Shown: positions 33,006 to 40,337 of the stretch, one piece after another | Numbering within the stretch: the stretch's first letter is position 1 | Layout of the letters: each line of letters begins with the position of its first letter | Assembly: GCA_017427525.1 (NCBI GenBank) | Contig: JAFRSP010000051.1 | Location: 1-42,450, forward strand | From: Clostridia bacterium | GTDB taxonomy: Bacteria > Bacillota > Clostridia > Oscillospirales > Feifaniaceae | Direction of reading: 5' to 3' | DNA: 42,450 nt | Program-made: the position numbers and the translations under genes | Notes under the pieces: generated by a model | What the model saw: only the letters and a program-made list of their open reading frames with translations | What the model was told of the DNA's origin: nothing | Database searches by the model: none

Positions 33006-33034
33006 TTGCGCCGGATCGGGGGATATAGTATGAT
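33006..33034 (+). promoter_or_regulatory. Promoter of the M20 amidohydrolase gene
   Basis: TTGCGC (33006-33011) and TATGAT (33029-33034) are 17 bases apart. The leader from about 33041 to the start codon is roughly 110 bases and structured. Confidence 0.6.
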
Positions 33035-33086
33035 ATAGAGGAATAAGTGAAAACCCGCCATACCCGTATTCCATGGGAAAGGCGGC

Positions 33087-33141
33087 CGCAGCCTGCACCG
33101 GAACTCCTTTGCAGCAGGCTGCGCTGCCGTGAGAAAAGGAG
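33087..33141 (+). promoter_or_regulatory. Leader hairpin whose loop can pair with the ribosome binding site
   Basis: CGCAGCCTGC (33087-33096) pairs perfectly with GCAGGCTGCG (33114-33123). The 17-base loop contains CTCCTTT (33104-33110), which is complementary to AAAGGAG (33135-33141) in the ribosome binding site of the next gene. Together these make an H-type pseudoknot that would hide the site. It does not match a riboswitch class I recognise. Confidence 0.45.
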
Positions 33142-33149
33142 GAGAAGCT

Positions 33150-34346
33150 ATGCTGGATACCAAAACCATTCAGGAAGCCGTGGAAGGCCTGAAGGAGCAG
33201 CTGATTGCCGAGCGGCGCATGCTGCATGAAAATCCCGAGCCCTCGGGCGCCGAGGTTCAAACAGCCGCATTTATCGCAGGAGAGATGAAGAAGCTCGGCA
33301 TGGAGCCAACCTGGCTCAAGGAAAAGGTGGGCGCCGTCTATGTGCTGGACACCGGCCGTCCGGGCAAAACGCTGGCCCTGCGCGCCGATATCGATGCGCT
33401 TTCGATGCCGGAGGATGAGAACAATCTGGTGGGGAAAAAGGTTTGCGTCTCCAAAGTCAGCGGAGTCTGTCATGCCTGTGGGCACGACGGGCATGCGGCG
33501 ATGCTGCTGGCGGCGGCACGGATCCTGGCGGCGAACAAGGATAAGCTGAACGGAAGGATCATCTTTGTTTTCGAGTCGAGCGAGGAAATGCCGGGGACCT
33601 CGACCTCCAGTCTGATCAAGCAGTATCTCATCGACCAGAAGATCGATGGGATCTGGGGCATCCATCTCTATGCCATGATGGATGTGGGCACCGTGTCGGT
33701 GCAGGGCGGCCCGAGAATGTCGGGTGCCGGCTCCTTTGAGATTCGGATCGTTGGACGCGGCGGACACGGCTCGCGGCCCGATCAGTCGATCAACCCGGTC
33801 GTGACGGCGGCCGAGATCATCTCGAAATTCCAAACCATTGTGCCGCTGCAGATCGCCCCCGACGAGGCGGGCGTGGTCACGGTGAGCTGCATTCAGGGGG
33901 GAGACACTTGGAATATCATCCCCGACACCTGCACCATTCGCGGCGGGATCCGCTATTTCTCGGTGGAGAATTATGAAAAGATCGTCGGTAAGATGCGAGC
34001 CATCACCGATGCGCTTTGCGCGGCCAACGACTGCACGCCCGAGTATGTCAGCATGCCAAAGAGCATGTTCCCGGTGTCCAACGACCCCGAGCTCGCAAAG
34101 CTTGCAGCCGCGGCGGTGGAAAAGGTGTGCCCCGGCACCGTGAAGGAGGAACCTGCCTGGATGGCATCGGAATCCTTCGGCGTTTATCAGACGGTGGCGC
34201 CCGGCGTGCTCGCCTTTGTGGGAATCCGCAACAAAGAGCTGGGAAGCGGCGCTCCCCATCACAATGTCAAGTTTGATATGGATGAAAACGCTCTGGCGAT
34301 CGGAGCGGCTGCCACCGTGCAGGTTGCCAGCGATTTTCTCGGCTGA
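33150..34346 (+). CDS. M20 family amidohydrolase
   Basis: The 398-residue enzyme has the M20D metal-site pattern: RRMLHENPEPSG, LRADIDALSMPED, VCHACGHDGHAAMLLAAARI, the glutamates in FESSEEMPG and the late histidine in GAPHHNVKFD. Such enzymes remove acyl groups from amino acids or cut small amides, for example N-acetyl-diaminopimelate deacetylase and hippurate hydrolase. The true substrate is not clear. AAAAGGAGG precedes ATG 33150. It is divergent from spoVAC and followed by a terminator. Confidence 0.86.
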   Translation: MLDTKTIQEAVEGLKEQLIAERRMLHENPEPSGAEVQTAAFIAGEMKKLGMEPTWLKEKVGAVYVLDTGRPGKTLALRADIDALSMPEDENNLVGKKVCVSKVSGVCHACGHDGHAAMLLAAARILAANKDKLNGRIIFVFESSEEMPGTSTSSLIKQYLIDQKIDGIWGIHLYAMMDVGTVSVQGGPRMSGAGSFEIRIVGRGGHGSRPDQSINPVVTAAEIISKFQTIVPLQIAPDEAGVVTVSCIQGGDTWNIIPDTCTIRGGIRYFSVENYEKIVGKMRAITDALCAANDCTPEYVSMPKSMFPVSNDPELAKLAAAAVEKVCPGTVKEEPAWMASESFGVYQTVAPGVLAFVGIRNKELGSGAPHHNVKFDMDENALAIGAAATVQVASDFLG

Positions 34347-34391
34347 TCGCCTCTTAAGAATCACTTGCCCCGTCGGCGCCTGAAATCGTTT

Positions 34392-34438
34392 AAAAGGCTG
34401 CCGCTGCCGCAGATTGCGGCGGCGGCAGCCTTTATTTT
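34392..34438 (+). terminator. Terminator between the M20 gene and the tepA-like gene
   Basis: AAAGGCTGCCGCTGCCGCA (34393-34411) pairs with the arm 34415-34433, with one G-T pair over 19 bases, followed by TTTATTTT. The reverse strand has a TTTTAAACG flank, so it may also end the convergent gene. Confidence 0.85.
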
Positions 34439-34453
34439 CGGAGACGGCGCCGC

Positions 34454-35230
34454 TCAGGGGGCTTCGGTTCCCGCCTCCGGCGCATTCGCTTCTCCTCGAG
34501 CCGCGCGATCCTGCCCGATCATCTCATAGAGGGCCGAATAGGCGTCGGCAATGCCGCCGAGGGAAGAGACCAGCCCTTCGGCCACCGCCTCCTCTCCGTT
34601 GAGGATGCAGCCGATATCGGTGGCCAACTCCCCCACATTTTTCATGAGCTGGAGGTAGCGCTCCCGCGAAATCTTGGAGTTGCGGCTCACAAAGCCCACA
34701 ATGCGCTCCTCGATCCGGTCGAGATAACGATAGGTCTGGGGAGCGGAGATGATGGTGCCGTTGTAGCGGACAGGGTGTACCGTCATGGTGGCGGAGGGGA
34801 CGATGAAGGAACGCCTTGCAGAAACCGTAAGGGGAACGCCGATGGAGTGTCCGCCGCCCAGCACCAGCGAAACGGTGGGCTTGGTCATGGAGGCAATCAC
34901 CTCGGCGATGGCGAGGCCGGCCTCCACATCGCCGCCCACCGTGTTGAGCAGAATAAGAAGCCCGTCGATACGGGGCGATTCCTCGATGGCGGCGAGTTGG
35001 GGGATGATGTGCTCATATTTGGTGGTCTTGGTGGAAGCGTCCTGCACCGTGTGGCCCTCGATCTGGCCAACGATGGTAATAATGTGAATGGTGCCGCGCC
35101 GTCCGCGCAGCGTGATGGAGCCGTAGTCTTCGATGGAGGCAAGCGCATTTTTGGAGGTTTTGCTGTCGCCGTTCGGGTCATCGGCAGCGTTTGCTCCGCC
35201 CAGCCCCAAAAGAAATTCCTGCATAGACAT
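34454..35230 (-). CDS. ClpP-family serine protease, TepA-like
   Basis: The 258-residue protein has the ClpP/crotonase fold: LLILLNTVGGDVEAGLAIAE, then Ser129 in VLGGGHSIGVPLT and His152 in MTVHPVRYNG. These occupy the places of the ClpP catalytic Ser and His. The C-terminal INGEEA-like NGEEAVAEGLV segment matches TepA, the translocation-enhancing protein of Bacillus, which is often found by spoIIIE/ftsK. No signal peptide is seen. In-frame ATGs are at 35230 and 35224. The AAAGAGG site lies 2 and 8 bases from them, so 35224 is also reasonable. A sigma-G-like promoter candidate lies upstream. Confidence 0.8.
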   Translation of the reverse strand: MSMQEFLLGLGGANAADDPNGDSKTSKNALASIEDYGSITLRGRRGTIHIITIVGQIEGHTVQDASTKTTKYEHIIPQLAAIEESPRIDGLLILLNTVGGDVEAGLAIAEVIASMTKPTVSLVLGGGHSIGVPLTVSARRSFIVPSATMTVHPVRYNGTIISAPQTYRYLDRIEERIVGFVSRNSKISRERYLQLMKNVGELATDIGCILNGEEAVAEGLVSSLGGIADAYSALYEMIGQDRAARGEANAPEAGTEAP

Positions 35231-35265
35231 CCTCTTTCCGATTTGAGTGTTTGGTTCCTGTTTGT

Positions 35266-35294
35266 CAGAATGCCCCAAAGCAGAGCGAATATGC
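35266..35294 (-). promoter_or_regulatory. Sigma-G-like promoter candidate of the tepA-like gene
   Basis: On the - strand GCATA (35294-35290) and CATTCTG (35272-35266) are 17 bases apart. Only the last base of the -10 box departs from the sigma-G consensus, and the spacer is one shorter than at spoVA. Confidence 0.4.
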
Positions 35295-35414
35295 AAAAAA
35301 GAGGGGAAGGGGAAGGAAAGAAAAGGAAGGAGGAGAAAGGAAGGGAAAAGAGCCGTGCAAAAGACCGATGCATCTGAAAAAATTAGGCGTTCGCCAAGAA
35401 TCTTTGAAAAAGTA

Positions 35415-35443
35415 TTGAAACTTTGAAATCCTTTTACTATAAT
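35415..35443 (+). promoter_or_regulatory. Promoter of the Lrp/AsnC gene
   Basis: TTGAAA (35415-35420) and TATAAT (35438-35443) are 17 bases apart, one or two mismatches from consensus. The leader to the start codon is about 100 bases. Confidence 0.75.
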
Positions 35444-35552
35444 AGAACTGAATTTTGACGAAGGGCGAGTTCGGTTTTCTCATGTATGCGCGAAGGAAAT
35501 GCGCTGCAAGTGTATACCGCAGCCTGATTCTGTTAGGAGGAAAGAAAGAGTT

Positions 35553-36023
35553 ATGGCGGAAAAAGTTAAAAAAATTGATGCTGTGGATACAAAAATAATT
35601 AAGCTGCTCCAAATCAACGCAAGAACAACGGCTTCGGATATCGCGGAAAAGATCGGCATGTCAGTCCCGGCGGTCAGCGAGCGCCTGCGCAAGCTGGAAA
35701 ATGCAGGGATCATTGACCGCTATACTGCGATTTTGAACAACGCCAAGATGGGCAAAGAGGTCATGGCCATCATGCTGGTTGCCATGAACAATCCGGACCT
35801 TGCGGTTGCCACGGCTTTTCGGGAACTGGTTACCGCCGAGCCCGATGTGCTGGAGTGCTACTCGGTCACAGGAGAATATGACTATCATTTGAAGATCATC
35901 ACCTCCTCCACCTCCACGCTGGAGCAGCTTTTGGCCAGGATCAAGGCGGCCGTGGGCGTTTCGAAAACCTCGACGGCCATCATTTTGTCGACGCTCAAAC
36001 TCAACTTCCCCATTGAGATTTAA
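35553..36023 (+). CDS. Lrp/AsnC family transcriptional regulator
   Basis: The 156-residue protein has an N-terminal helix-turn-helix (DAVDTKIIKLLQINARTTAS, VPAVSERLRKLENAGIID) and a C-terminal RAM ligand-binding domain (TGEYDYHLKIITSS). These regulators sense amino acids and control their metabolism or transport. The specific ligand is unknown. ATG 35553 follows TAGGAGG. The frame is open from 35499, but those codons lie before the ribosome site. A hairpin at 36147-36171 separates it from the next gene. Confidence 0.9.
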   Translation: MAEKVKKIDAVDTKIIKLLQINARTTASDIAEKIGMSVPAVSERLRKLENAGIIDRYTAILNNAKMGKEVMAIMLVAMNNPDLAVATAFRELVTAEPDVLECYSVTGEYDYHLKIITSSTSTLEQLLARIKAAVGVSKTSTAIILSTLKLNFPIEI

Positions 36024-36146
36024 CAGGGTCTTCACCTCGGATCCTTTTTTGAAGCGCGAGGCTTTGCCATCCTGAAGAGGAACCTTGTCCCTTTCCTCTC
36101 GTCTCAAGAAAGAAAGAGGGAGATCGTGCGCATGGCAGGAAAGAAT

Positions 36147-36179
36147 ACAAGGCGGGCGTTCCCCGCCTTGTCTTGTTTT
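36147..36179 (+). terminator. Terminator-like hairpin before the membrane-anchored gene
   Basis: ACAAGGCGGG (36147-36156) pairs perfectly with CCCGCCTTGT (36162-36171), followed by CTTGTTTTA. It likely ends the lrp transcript, but lies only 30 bases before the next start codon. Confidence 0.7.
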
Positions 36180-36200
36180 ATATGACAGGAGAAAACGACT

Positions 36201-36944
36201 ATGAAAAATCAAAATCCCGCGCAGTCGAGAAAAGAAACCCTCAAAACGCTGCTGATCGGTCTGTGCACCTGGATCTTCATCGCAGTTGCCGCCGTTTTTA
36301 TGTTGCGGGCGGCCTGGAAAAGCCTCTTGACTCCGCCGGAACAGCCTGAGACGACTCAGCAGGGGCAGCAGACGCAGCCGGAGGCCACGACCGAGCGTGT
36401 GGCCCAGATGTTTACCGGACAAAAGGTGGACTATACCGAGCTGTCGCAGGGCGACACGCTCTATGCGGGAACGGTGGCCTCGCTGGTATCGCTGGAATTC
36501 CCCGATTTTGAAACGATCAATACGGTGCCGGAGGAGAGCATGATCCTCTTTGGCATTTGGGAGAGCCTGAAAAATTCCGACTTTTCAGGCGGCGCCACGG
36601 CAAGCGAAGACCGCGTGTATATCACGGCGGAGTCGGTGGAGCGGGTCGTGCGGGAGGAGCTCGGCTTTGAAGGCAGCCTGAATCACCGCTCGATCGAGCG
36701 CTTTGGCGACTTCAAGTTCGACGTGCTGACCTCCCGCTACAGCGCCCCCTCCTATGGAGCCGACGTGGAGGGCTATGCCGTGGTGCGCAGCTGTGAGCGG
36801 GAGGGCGACCTTGTCACCCTGACGGTGGATTGTTTTGAAGACGACGTGGAGACTGGTGAAACCAGTGAAACGGGCGTGCGCCGCATCACTCTCGATATTT
36901 CAAAAAAGTACCCGCTGGTGACGGGGCTGAGCACCCTGAACTGA
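36201..36944 (+). CDS. Membrane-anchored protein of unknown function
   Basis: The 247-residue protein has one N-terminal membrane segment at about residues 16-37 (TLLIGLCTWIFIAVAAVFML) after a short basic start, then a Q/T/P-rich linker (PEQPETTQQGQQTQPEATT) and a soluble domain outside the membrane. I do not recognise a catalytic motif. The C-terminal part alternates acidic and aromatic strands and ends PLVTGLSTLN. An AGGAG site precedes the ATG. It is followed after 66 bases by the SLH protein, so the two may share a surface role (inference). Confidence 0.65.
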   Translation: MKNQNPAQSRKETLKTLLIGLCTWIFIAVAAVFMLRAAWKSLLTPPEQPETTQQGQQTQPEATTERVAQMFTGQKVDYTELSQGDTLYAGTVASLVSLEFPDFETINTVPEESMILFGIWESLKNSDFSGGATASEDRVYITAESVERVVREELGFEGSLNHRSIERFGDFKFDVLTSRYSAPSYGADVEGYAVVRSCEREGDLVTLTVDCFEDDVETGETSETGVRRITLDISKKYPLVTGLSTLN

Positions 36945-37010
36945 CGAGGTTTTCCGAATAACTTTCCGACGGACAGGGATCCGCCGAAGACGGAAGGAGA
37001 GAAACGGCAT

Positions 37011-38672
37011 ATGAACAGACGAAAGAAACCATGGATGATCGCGCTGCTTGTGATGGCGCTTGCGGCCGGCCCCGTATTGGCCGGGGGATATTATGACGTT
37101 GCGCCGGACAGCGAGGAGGGGCAGGCCGTGGAGGCGCTCACCCGTGAGGGCGTAGTGACCGGCTATCCCGACGGGGGTTTTCACCCGGACGACCCCTTCA
37201 CGAGGGAGGAGTTTGCCCAGATTCTGTTTCGCCTGTTGGATGGGAAACAGGGAGAAGTTTCGCTTGCTCCCTTTGACGACGTGGAGGCAGAGCGTTGGTC
37301 GGCCCCCGCGATTGCGTGGGCGCGCCGCGTCGGCGCGGTAAACGGGAGGGACGACGGGCTGTTTTGGCCGATAGATCCTGTCTCAAGGGCGGAAGCGCTC
37401 AAGATGCTGCTGACCTCGACCGGGCTGGCGCAAAACGATCTTACCTTCCCCGAGGGGTATCTGCGCCGTGCAGCAGAGCTTGAGCTTCTTCCCGACGACG
37501 AGAACGAAGCGACTCGCGGCAGCATCGCCCGCATTGTCTGGCGCTGTCTGCAGGTGCTGGAGCGGCAAAAGGAGGCGCAGGAACCGGCGCTGGTCTTAGG
37601 CGAGGAAAACGGCAGACTGCGCCTGATGTTGGCCGATGGAACGACAGTGGCGCTGCGTCCGGCGGCGGGAATCATGCTGCCCGAGCAGGCTGCTGGAAAG
37701 CTCTTTGTCTGCAGCAGAGAGGGAGATACGCTCCTGTCGCTGATGCCGGCAGAGCAGGCGGAGGGAGGCCTTGACGCCGCTTCGCTTGCCACGCAGCTCA
37801 GCAACATCACTTACGAACTAAAGCTCGGCGACCCCGAGGCTCCGACCCTCTCTGCGCGGGTGACCGAAAAAACCGTGATCTTTCTTCGGATGGGGGTGGA
37901 GGGGGCCGATCTCGGCTATGCCGCGGTAGACCGAAGCTGCCTTCCCATGATCAACGGGGGCAGCGGCGTTTCCACCTGCAGGGTGCTCTCCTGCGTCGAA
38001 AAGGAGGGTGAGATCTCGGCTATGCTGCTTGCGGCGCCCGGCAATCCTGCGTGGAAAGGAACGGTTTACGGGCTGCTGCGGGATGCTTCGCTGGTAGGGA
38101 CCGGCGGCAGGCACCGGTATCTGATCCGGATGGTTGCAGCGGGACGGGAGATGACTTTGCTGACCGCTGCCGTATCGCAGGGGAAACCCCAGTTTGCAAC
38201 GCCTCCCGAGACAGATCAGGAGCTGCTCTTGAGGGGATCGGCATATCTGCGTCTGCATATCGGAGAGGACGGCGCGGCAGATCAGATCGCGCGCATCTCC
38301 GCAGAAGCAGAGCAGACGCCGCGCCTGGTGCGCGGACTGGTGACCGCCCTGCCAGGAAACCGCGGCATCGCCGTTTCGCAGGATTTCACGCTGGAGGACG
38401 GCCGACTCATACCGGGGGAGAACCTGCTGGAAAACAGCGAGATCTATTTCCTGAACGCCTCCGCCGCGGTCTATTTGGTCGACGGACTTCCCGAAGAAGC
38501 GGGGCCCGATGGGCTGCTCATGCCGGAGGAGGAGGCCGCGGTTTCGGTGGGCGACCTCACCGACATCCGAAAGTCGAGCGCCGACGGGGAGAACGTATCC
38601 CTGGCCGATCTCCTTCTTGTCAAAAACAAGAATGGGGAAGAGGTGATCGCCGTTTTCTGCTACGAGGGGTAG
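37011..38672 (+). CDS. S-layer homology domain protein
   Basis: The 553-residue exported protein starts with a signal peptide (MNRRKKPWMIALLVMALAAG, cleaved near VLAGG). SLH repeat 1 is at about residues 26-70 (VVTGYPDGGFHPDDPFTREE), repeat 2 at about 86-130 (VNGRDDGLFWPIDPVSRAE) and a weaker third at about 140-190. SLH domains bind pyruvylated secondary wall polymers. The remaining 360 residues have no domain I recognise. AAGGAGAG precedes ATG 37011. Confidence 0.85.
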   Translation: MNRRKKPWMIALLVMALAAGPVLAGGYYDVAPDSEEGQAVEALTREGVVTGYPDGGFHPDDPFTREEFAQILFRLLDGKQGEVSLAPFDDVEAERWSAPAIAWARRVGAVNGRDDGLFWPIDPVSRAEALKMLLTSTGLAQNDLTFPEGYLRRAAELELLPDDENEATRGSIARIVWRCLQVLERQKEAQEPALVLGEENGRLRLMLADGTTVALRPAAGIMLPEQAAGKLFVCSREGDTLLSLMPAEQAEGGLDAASLATQLSNITYELKLGDPEAPTLSARVTEKTVIFLRMGVEGADLGYAAVDRSCLPMINGGSGVSTCRVLSCVEKEGEISAMLLAAPGNPAWKGTVYGLLRDASLVGTGGRHRYLIRMVAAGREMTLLTAAVSQGKPQFATPPETDQELLLRGSAYLRLHIGEDGAADQIARISAEAEQTPRLVRGLVTALPGNRGIAVSQDFTLEDGRLIPGENLLENSEIYFLNASAAVYLVDGLPEEAGPDGLLMPEEEAAVSVGDLTDIRKSSADGENVSLADLLLVKNKNGEEVIAVFCYEG

Positions 38673-38761
38673 CGGCAATCATAAAGGGACGACCTTCCCG
38701 AAGTTTTGCAGAGAATGGCCGCATGCCGCGGCAGAGAAATACCTTTTGAAGGGGAAGCACA

Positions 38762-38977
38762 ATGGAACTGAACACGCTGTTGAAAATCGGGCAGGCATGG
38801 AGCGCATTTCAGAGGCGCCATCCCCAAGCGCCCGCCTTGATCAAGACCCTCGCCCACAGGGAGATCCCCGTGGGCACCGAGGTGCGGGTTTCCGTGACCT
38901 TTCCGGATGGGGAGATCGCGAAGGCGGGAGTTCGCATCAAACCCGAGGATCTGGAGCTGATCCGGCTGCTGAAATAG
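38762..38977 (+). CDS. Conserved-looking small protein, 71 residues
   Basis: This 71-residue protein reads MELNTLLKIGQAWSAFQRRH and later VGTEVRVSVTFPDGEIAKAG, with no cysteines or membrane segment. Helical N-terminal and beta C-terminal halves are likely. It resembles small proteins of unknown function seen in Clostridia, but I cannot name a family. AAGGGG lies 9 bases before the ATG. It sits between the SLH gene and a flavin-binding protein. Confidence 0.6.
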   Translation: MELNTLLKIGQAWSAFQRRHPQAPALIKTLAHREIPVGTEVRVSVTFPDGEIAKAGVRIKPEDLELIRLLK

Positions 38978-39030
38978 TTTGGCGCGGGCCATCCCGGTGG
39001 GAATAAAACGATCGAAAGGGAGTGTCAGAT

Positions 39031-39573
39031 ATGCAGGAGTTTCGAAAAATGCGACGCGCCGACAAGGAGAAGCCGGCGGAGTGGTGCCGTGCCCTGCTGG
39101 AAGAGGGGACCCGCCGCCACTGGGCGGGAATGCTGGGCATCAACGGGGAGAACGGATATCCCTACGTGGTGCCGGTGGATTATATCTACGATGAGACCTG
39201 CGACAGAGAGCACATCTGGTTCCACTCTGCACTCAGGGGGCTCAAGCTCGAATGTATCAAAAAAGACCCCAGAATCTGCATGACGGTGGCGGCCAAGGAC
39301 CAAGAGGGCAGAGAGAGTTATATGCTGAGCGCAGAGCAGGAGGCCGCCCTGGGGAGAAACCAGGACTACACCTGCCACTTCGGCTCGGTGATCGTCTACG
39401 GCAAGGCCCGCATTGTGGAAGACGAGGGAAAGAAGCTGGAGGTGCTGGACCTTTTGAACCGCCAGCGCACGCCGGAGTTTTATGAGCGCGGCCGCAAGGA
39501 GATCGAGATGCAGGCAAAACACTGCTGCGTGGTGGAGATCGAGATCGAGCACATGACCGGTAAGGGGATCTGA
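39031..39573 (+). CDS. Pyridoxamine 5'-phosphate oxidase-like flavin-binding protein
   Basis: The 180-residue protein has the split-barrel FMN-binding fold of the NimA/COG3467 type: WAGMLGINGENGYPYVVPVD, IWFHSALRGLKLECIKKDP and FGSVIVYGKARIVED. Members include nitroimidazole reductases, but many have no known role. ATG 39031 is chosen, 8 bases after AAAGGGAG (39016-39022). A GTG at 39022 lies inside that site. A small flavodoxin-fold protein follows, so the two flavin proteins may act together (inference). Confidence 0.82.
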   Translation: MQEFRKMRRADKEKPAEWCRALLEEGTRRHWAGMLGINGENGYPYVVPVDYIYDETCDREHIWFHSALRGLKLECIKKDPRICMTVAAKDQEGRESYMLSAEQEAALGRNQDYTCHFGSVIVYGKARIVEDEGKKLEVLDLLNRQRTPEFYERGRKEIEMQAKHCCVVEIEIEHMTGKGI

Positions 39574-39579
39574 AAGAGG

Positions 39580-39610
39580 TTCCTTTACGAAATCGGAAGA
39601 AATAAAGGAA
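39580..39610. promoter_or_regulatory. Inverted repeat between two flavoprotein genes
   Basis: TTCCTTTA (39580-39587) and TAAAGGAA (39603-39610) are perfect inverted arms around a 15-base centre. No T-run follows. It may be an operator or an RNA hairpin in the gap before the next gene. Confidence 0.4.
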
Positions 39611-39682
39611 GAGTCAAAAAACAAGAAGAAAACGTACGGAAACGCCAAAACACCGCATGGAAAACAAGAGGAGGAATCGCAG

Positions 39683-40195
39683 ATGAAAATCGCCGTTTTG
39701 AATGGAAGTCCGAGAAAAGAAAACACCTACGCCATGGTGGAAGCCTTTCGGGAGGGCGCGCAGGAAGCCGGGCACGAGGTGGAGGTATATCAGGTCGGCA
39801 ATATGAAGATCGCGGGCTGCCTTGGCTGCGAGTATTGCCACAACCAGGGCAAGGGAACCTGTATCCAGAAGGACGATTTTGAAAAGGTTTTACCAGCCTA
39901 TAAAGAGGCGGATATGCTCGTTTTCGCGTCTCCGATTTACTATTGGTCCATGACAGCGCAGATGGAAGCCGCGATTCAGAGGCTCTACTGCATCGGGAAG
40001 CCCCTCCGGGCAAAAAAGGCGGCGCTTCTTCTGTCCTCCGGCTCTCCGGGAGTGTACGACGCCGCCGTCGCGCAGTTCAAGCCCTGTATGGCTTATGTGG
40101 GGATTGAGATTGCGGGCATCCTCACCTCCCATGGTGAAGAGAACAAATCCGAGGCCAAGAAAAACGAAGTCAGAGCGTTTGCAAAAGCCCTGTAA
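39683..40195 (+). CDS. NADPH-dependent FMN reductase / iron-sulfur flavoprotein-like
   Basis: The 170-residue protein has the flavodoxin-like fold with MKIAVLNGSPRKENTY (FMN-phosphate loop) and the compact cysteine motif C46-x2-C49-x2-C52-x7-C60 in AGCLGCEYCHNQGKGTC, like the 4Fe-4S site of Isf flavoproteins, and then FASPIYYWSMTAQMEA. It should transfer electrons from NAD(P)H or ferredoxin to quinones or other acceptors. AAGAGGAGG precedes ATG 39683. The gene ends at a strong terminator shared with the convergent ddl. Confidence 0.83.
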   Translation: MKIAVLNGSPRKENTYAMVEAFREGAQEAGHEVEVYQVGNMKIAGCLGCEYCHNQGKGTCIQKDDFEKVLPAYKEADMLVFASPIYYWSMTAQMEAAIQRLYCIGKPLRAKKAALLLSSGSPGVYDAAVAQFKPCMAYVGIEIAGILTSHGEENKSEAKKNEVRAFAKAL

Positions 40196-40237
40196 GAGAA
40201 GCTGCGTCCGCGGCGTCGCGTCCGCAACGGAAAAAGG

Positions 40238-40274
40238 AAAAAGCCTGCCGTCTGAAAAGACGGCAGGCTTTTTT
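40238..40274 (+). terminator. Bidirectional terminator between the flavoprotein and ddl genes
   Basis: AAAAAGCCTGCCGTCT (40238-40253) pairs perfectly over 16 bases with the arm 40258-40273 around a GAAA loop, followed by T. The A-tract/T-tract symmetry lets it work for both convergent genes. Confidence 0.92.
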
Positions 40275-40337
40275 GTAAAAGATGCAAAGCAGGGGAAAAA
40301 GAAGTGGAAGGGAAGAAAAAAGGGTAATCGTCGTTTG

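Noticed and set aside
32895..34364. A 489-codon - strand frame opposite the M20 gene
   Set aside because: Antisense shadow that also crosses the spoVA promoter.
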